Part shown: positions 59,551 through 64,000 of the stretch, in pieces
Numbering within the stretch: position 1 is the first letter of the stretch
Layout: every line of letters begins with the position of its first letter
From: Astropecten irregularis
Taxonomy: Eukaryota; Echinodermata; Asteroidea; Paxillosida; Astropectinidae
DNA length: 64,000 bases
Direction of reading: 5' to 3'
Assembly: GCA_963971285.1 (NCBI GenBank)
Contig: OZ020261.1
Coordinates: 1,612,001-1,676,000 of the forward strand
Position numbers and translations under genes: made by a program
The notes under the pieces: model-generated
The model's input: the letters and a program-made list of their open reading frames with translations, nothing else
What the model was told of the DNA's origin: nothing
Databases searched by the model: none

Positions 59551-60150
59551 GTCGAAGGTGGTGGCAATGCCATGTCTGACTGTGGTGAGCAACCACCTGA
59601 CAGAACAGACAAACAAGCAGACAAATGTAGAAGGTGGTGGCAATGCCATGTCTGACTGAGGTGAGCAACCACCTGACAGAACAGACAAACAAGCAGACAA
59701 ATGTAGAAGGTGGTGGCAATGCCATGTCTGACTGAGGTGAGCAACCACCTGACAGAACAGACAAACAAGCAGACAAATGTAGAAGGTGGTGGCAATGCCA
59801 TGTCTGACTGAGGTGAGCAACCACCTGACAGAACAGGCAAACAAGCAGACAAATGTAGAAGGTGGTGGCAATACCATGTCTGACTGAGGTGAGCAACCAC
59901 CTGACAGAACAGACAAACAAGCAGACAAATGTAGAAGGTGGTGGCAATGCCATGTCTGACTGAGGTGAGCAACCACCTGACAGAACAGGCAAACAAGCAG
60001 ACAAATGTAGAAGGTGGTGGCAATGCCATGTCTGACTGAGGTGAGCAACCACCTGACAGAACAGACAAACAAGCGGACAAATGTAGAAGGTGGTGGCAAT
60101 GCCATGTCTCACTGAGGTGAACAACCACCTGACAGAACAATTTGACAAAA
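59551..60150. repeat. 76-bp minisatellite, eight units
   Basis: Units begin at 59551, 59627, 59703, 59779, 59855, 59931, 60007 and 60083 (GTAGAAGGTGGTGGCAATGC ... CTGACAGAACAGACAAACAA). Only a handful of single-base differences, so it is young or homogenised. Confidence 0.95.
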
Positions 60151-60546
60151 AAACAGACACCTGAGCAAGAATGTCATTTTTTCTACGGTTTATTATTTAC
60201 ATAACTTGCAAAATCATAAGCCAATTTTCTAAACTGAAATTGATGCATTACAAGTTTTTAAAACCAAATATGGAAGGCTATGTCCTCTAAAAAATATAAA
60301 AATACATGTACATGTATTTCATTTTAGTCTGATTGTATATTAAACATTTGAGCCAAAGGATTGAAAAATTTGGAAAACAATTTTCAACATGAACCGAAAT
60401 AATTTTTTAAGGCTGCATATTTTTGTACCAGAAAATTTGTTTTAGGTAATTTGTTTTTATTTACACATTTTATTGAAATAGACTTCATTGTAATTATGGT
60501 TCAACGTCTAGGCCAGCCTTTTATAAGTTTTAGTCTAATTAATTTT

Positions 60547-60621
60547 TAAAGGTACAGTACATGATTGGTAACATTCCCAAACAGAAATGTTTAGAGATTT
60601 ACTTACATAACTTTCAGGGTG
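60547..60621. mobile_element. Family A-related MITE, left end only
   Basis: TTAAAGGTACAGTACATGAT to ACATAACTTTCAGGG, cut by the fold-back element that starts near 60622. Confidence 0.55.
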
Positions 60622-61130
60622 CGCCGACCAACTCGTACTCCGACCAACTCATACTCCGACCAACTCCTACGCTGACTAGCTCAAACACAATTTCCAATGA
60701 AATGACTTTTCTCTAAATTTAAAGACTCTAAAGCAAAAACAGGAATGTCAGAGTTTTTTTTCAAGGTTTTATCCCTTAAAAATATCAATCCCTTGAAAAA
60801 AAATATCCCTGGTAAAAAAGAAACCATGATTCCTTGAACTTAAATTCTGCAATCCCCTAAAAAGGAAATCCCAGAAGATATTTTTATTTTACAATTCTGA
60901 AAAATGCCAATCCCTCAAACAAAATCTCAAGAAAAACCTACTATCGCCTCAAAAAGAAATCCTAAAAGGTATATTTATTATACGATCCTGAAAAATGCCA
61001 ATTCGTCAACCGAAATTTCGCGAAAAAAATCCTGATACATAAACAGCCAATTCCTCAAAAATCTTTATTTGTGTGGCATGAGAGATGGTCAGCATACGAG
61101 TTGGTCTGCGTAAGAGTTCGTCAGAATCAG
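60622..61130. repeat. Fold-back element between minisatellite and CFAP126
   Basis: CGACCAACTCGTACTCCGAC at the left (phrase repeated three times) against ACGAGTTGGTCTGCGTAAGA at the right. The interior carries a roughly 100-base unit two to three times (TGAAAAATGCCAAT, AATCCC, CAAAAAGAAATCC). Confidence 0.6.
61064..61069 (-). terminator. Candidate CFAP126 polyadenylation signal
   Basis: AATAAA on the minus strand, about 143 bases after the stop. It lies inside a fold-back element, so its use is uncertain. Confidence 0.35.
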
Positions 61131-61211
61131 TCAGATGGCAAATGCACTAAATGAAATAAGGCAATCTTGTTTGTTTCTTGGATTCATGGATCGTTGTTGG
61201 TTGGTTTGGTT

Positions 61212-61370
61212 TTAGACTGCTTCAGCTTGAGGGCTTGGTGACTCCTTCCTTGGGGAGGCAGAGACATTTCCTGGTGAGGGGTTGGCAGGCCTCTCTGCGG
61301 GGGACTTGGACGGTGGGGTCTTGGTTGGACTGGGTGTTGACTTCCTGGGGCTTATTTCAGGTTTGCACGC
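61212..61370 (-). CDS. CFAP126: CFAP126 (Flattop), terminal coding exon
   Basis: Minus-strand acceptor TTGATTGTCTCCAG opens the exon; it codes ACKPEISPRKSTPSPTKTPP and continues Pro/Ser/Lys-rich to QAEAV and a stop. The CKPEI start corresponds to GLCPEILGKP of human CFAP126, and the low-complexity Ser-Pro-Lys tail is typical of Flattop C-termini. It joins the preceding exon in phase 0. An AATAAA on the minus strand at 61069-61064 could end the transcript. Confidence 0.85.
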   Translation of the reverse strand, partial: ACKPEISPRKSTPSPTKTPPSKSPAERPANPSPGNVSASPRKESPSPQAEAV

Positions 61371-61559
61371 CTGGAGACAATCAAGAAAACAAGCCATTTA
61401 TAAATTAGCAGAAAGCTCAGATTAAGACACAATTTCATTGCAGTTTCAATGGAAGTACCTTGACAAGATCCCAAGCTTTGCAACTTATTCAAGACCCTTC
61501 TTGGAAGTGGCCTTCTAGATCTATATTTCTGCCTGAACGTTCTTTTGTGATTGGAAGCT

Positions 61560-62040
61560 GTTGATATTCCACCAAGGTCTTCAGCTCCTAGGAGTCCCCT
61601 TGGATCTAAAAATCAATCAATCAGTGGGAGTATGTGCTACAGCAGCACGTTGCAACATCTACCTTCAAGCGGTACTCCTTCAGTCTTCTGATGGCCATCC
61701 CCCAGGCAGCCACACAACCAATCCCCATCTCAGCAAAATAACGATCCATCTGATGCAACCAGTAGGTTCTCTCACAGAGAGAATCTGCCCGGCAGGGATC
61801 ACTCGCAGGGAATCTAGCCACATGACCATGCAGTCGCATCTGACGCTCACGTATCATGCAGTTAATAGGTCTCATCTGACTCACCCTGAGTAACCTCAAG
61901 TTAGACACACGGTTCGACCCAAGGATCCTCCTCAAAGAGCCAGTACCAAAGACATTGAGTCGCCTCCCCAGGCCCCCAGTCAAAGTCCATCTCTCACAAC
62001 CGTCCGTAGAGTAAGATCTGAGAAGCTCCTCACCTTTGTG
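61560..62040 (-). mobile_element. LINE reverse-transcriptase C-terminal fragment in CFAP126 intron
   Basis: The minus strand encodes FGTGSLRRILGSNRVSNLRL and then MIRERQMRLHGHVARFPASD, the typical ending of many non-LTR retrotransposon polymerases (RRILG...LR.R.LRW.GHVARM). It is a 3' fragment without the catalytic core. Confidence 0.75.
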
Positions 62041-62041
62041 A

Positions 62042-62210
62042 CTTAGGTAATAGGTCTCATCTGACTCTCCCTGAGTAACCTCTCGTTAGACACACGGCCC
62101 GACCAGCAGTACCCAAGGATCCTCCTCAGAGACCCAGTACATAAGAACATTGAGTCGCCTCCCCAGGCCCCCAGTAAAAGTCCATCTCTCACAACCGTAG
62201 AGTATAAAGA
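62042..62210 (-). mobile_element. Second partial copy of the same LINE segment
   Basis: About 165 bases repeat 61868-62035 in direct orientation (GGTCTCATCTGACTC..., CCCAGGCCCCCAGT..., CTCTCACAACCGT) with small indels. It ends right at the donor of the CFAP126 core exon. Confidence 0.75.
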
Positions 62211-62223
62211 TCTAAGTACTAAC

Positions 62224-62481
62224 CTGTGTAACTTCCTTGACTGGGGAACCAGCTGCTTGCCTCATGTATTCTTCATGATTCCTCCTCCCCTTCACGATGC
62301 CCCTTGCTGCGGGATCCGACCGCGCCATGAACGTCGTCACGTTGCCCGGAATCTTCAGGGGCATGTCCCACGTTCCGACGAACTTGCCCCAAGGATTCTC
62401 GGAGGATTTAGGCACGCCCCCGAGGAGATGGCCCCTGTCATTGGCGATGATCTGCGTGAAGCCCTCGTAACATGACGGCCT
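62224..62481 (-). CDS. CFAP126: CFAP126 (Flattop), conserved core exon
   Basis: Acceptor TTTCTTTCATTTAG and donor ACACAG|GTTAGTA on the minus strand bound an 86-codon exon, phase 0 at both ends. It codes YEGFTQIIANDRGHLLGGVP, then NPWGKFVGTWDMPLKIPGNV, nearly the same as human Flattop (EGYTQIIANDRGHLLPSVPR, NPWGSFMGTWQMPLKIP). Family knowledge: Flattop is a microtubule-associated protein of motile cilia and basal bodies that acts downstream of planar polarity. The N-terminal exon (NY..NQYEKAF type) is not visible in 62482-64000 and probably lies beyond the window. A LINE fragment sits in the intron between the two exons. The gene converges with SMG9. Confidence 0.93.
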
Positions 62482-64000
62482 CTAAATGAAAGAAAAAGAA
62501 CATACTTCCACATTAATTCTTCATTCCTTCATTATCTGATCAGGAGAAATGAGTACATGTACCAGTAAGCTTGACCTAGTGAGCTTGGTATTGAGGCTTA
62601 TTATTTAGTCTGCAAAAATATCAAGGAAGATACAGTTACAGTCATCTACAGTAAGTACTTCTTAAGTCTTTTCTCTTTGATCTTTTAAAAGATGAAAAAG
62701 ATTTTCGGCTGTTGTTTTACTAATTTCTGGATAAATACTAGTGCTGTGCATTTTCGGAGCTTTTGAAAACCGGAAAACGCTTTGAAAAAAATAGCGGTTG
62801 CCCGAGCTCCGATTCATAAAAATGAATGATAGCGCTATATTACGCACGTGTCGATAATATGCACGATCAATGGATGCATAGCGCTGTATGTAGGAGTGTG
62901 TAAAACATGCTACAACGATCGTTGCGCCGACGTATACATTCAGTTTCTGGTCTCGATCTACCGTACGTGCGTGTTTGGGAATCTTGCGATGATTTGGTGC
63001 CGGCAACCTTACAGAATATTCAGTCAGAATCTTTCATAACTTGCTCAGCGTGACATGTCACATTTCTTACCGAAAAATCTGCATTGAAGCAGGCCGAAAT
63101 CCACGGTACCGAGCGCAACTTGAATGCATGCACGTTGTACGTACGACCATGGGCGGAAATCCCGGGGGGGACAGGGGGGACACGTCCCCCCCATGATTTT
63201 GGAAGTGGGGGACATAATGTCGATTGTCCCCTCCATGTTTTAACCCTTTACCATGAGCAACTTTTTTGTCGACTGCGCACTGACCACTTGCTCATTCCCA
63301 TGAGCGAATTTTGTGAACTGTCGTGTTTGCCATGCGAGTTGAGATGCCCCTGCATGGCCGGCCCGCATACATACACGTAACGTTTACTGCACTGCAATCG
63401 ACTTTAACCGCATACAGTCGGCAAACGTATACATTTTTGTATATATAAATCTGGTTAGGCATCTCCCGTTCGAATCGATCCATTTAAAACCGTTTTTTCC
63501 ATAGAGCACCATGCTCAAATCCATCGATTTTGCACTGACACATGCATGACGGATTTAATCTCGTTCGTCGTCGGAGTTTCGCGAAACTTCTTCAGTTATT
63601 CTTCACATGATACTGCGTTTTGAATGAGGTTGCTTTATTCAAACTATATTTCCGAAGAATTCTCGTACATCCATAACAAAACACAAGGTGCCATATTTGG
63701 AAATATTAAGGTACATTTATATTTATTATTTGTCATCTGTCATTACGTTTGTAATAAATGTAAAGTTCCCATGATTTTTCTGTGGAAGTACAGAATTTGA
63801 GTACAATAGAGTACAGTATAGAAGTCTACCTATAGGCCCGTAAAATACAGTGTCTTCAATTAAAAACTTAACTGGTTCACCCAAGTATTGTCTTCAGCTG
63901 AAGCAAAACATTTGCATTTTCTTCATTCAAAATATGTGTCTCATTTTGAGGTTTACATTTTTTGCTTCACCATAGACATATTTCTAAATTCAAATCTGCG
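62482..64000. other. No exon recognised
   Basis: Should be an intron or 5' region of CFAP126 on the minus strand. I looked for the conserved N-terminus of Flattop and did not find it. Contains a family A fragment and a C/G-run palindrome (63160-63240, CCGGGGGGGACA / TGTCCCC). Confidence 0.5.
62612..62738. mobile_element. Family A MITE fragment in CFAP126 upstream intron
   Basis: AAAAATATCAAGGAAGATAC, ATCTTTTAAAAGATGAAAAA and CTAATTTCTGGATAAATAC. Confidence 0.55.

Noticed and set aside
59453-60160. Three overlapping minus-strand open frames of 235, 207 and 189 codons
   Set aside because: All are readings of the same 76-bp minisatellite in three frames; no start context, splice sites or family.

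Overview
This is a eukaryotic, animal nuclear window. Genes are split by GT-AG introns, gene density is low, and the space between exons is filled with fold-back (MITE-like) DNA elements, tRNA-derived SINEs, LINE fragments and minisatellites. The gene content (SMG9, the ciliary gene CFAP126/Flattop, and tandem RING/B-box/propeller TRIM genes) and the repeat style suggest a marine invertebrate deuterostome. I favour an echinoderm, but that is an inference from pattern memory, not a proof. Layout: positions 1-28,560 hold no gene I can support. They carry more than a dozen copies of one ~360 bp inverted-repeat element family, several smaller hairpin elements, one fresh tRNA-derived SINE with a perfect 12-bp target duplication (8306-8453), a GATC-rich pentamer array (20588-21060) and several odd short-repeat clusters. 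From 28,566 to about 59,480 lies SMG9 on the + strand. I could join eleven coding exons in phase with no internal stop, giving a 527-residue protein (human SMG9 is 520), the GTPase-like partner of SMG8 and the SMG1 kinase in nonsense-mediated mRNA decay. Its eighth intron is about 20 kb and contains two TRIM-type genes on the opposite strand (coding 36980-38911 and 45374-47308). These are a tandem segmental duplication: the duplicated unit also includes a noncoding 5' exon with a canonical splice donor and a ZNF143/SBS-like motif, conserved in both copies. The two proteins differ little in RING, B-boxes and coiled coil but several-fold more in the C-terminal propeller-like region. Copy B was later swollen by insertions (a ~518 bp nested hairpin, a 120 bp hairpin with 3-bp duplication, an ~803 bp inverted-repeat element) whose empty sites are still readable in copy A. 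Downstream, the probable SMG9 3'UTR contains a 40-bp-period minisatellite, followed by an eight-copy 76-bp minisatellite. The last two coding exons of CFAP126 (Flattop) then run on the minus strand at 61212-62481, tail-to-tail with SMG9; its 5' exons are not seen. How the genes relate: SMG9 (mRNA surveillance), CFAP126 (cilia) and the TRIM pair (predicted E3 ligases) look like neighbours by position, not one pathway. All exon calls come from reading splice sites and frame by hand; repeat boundaries are approximate within a few bases unless stated.
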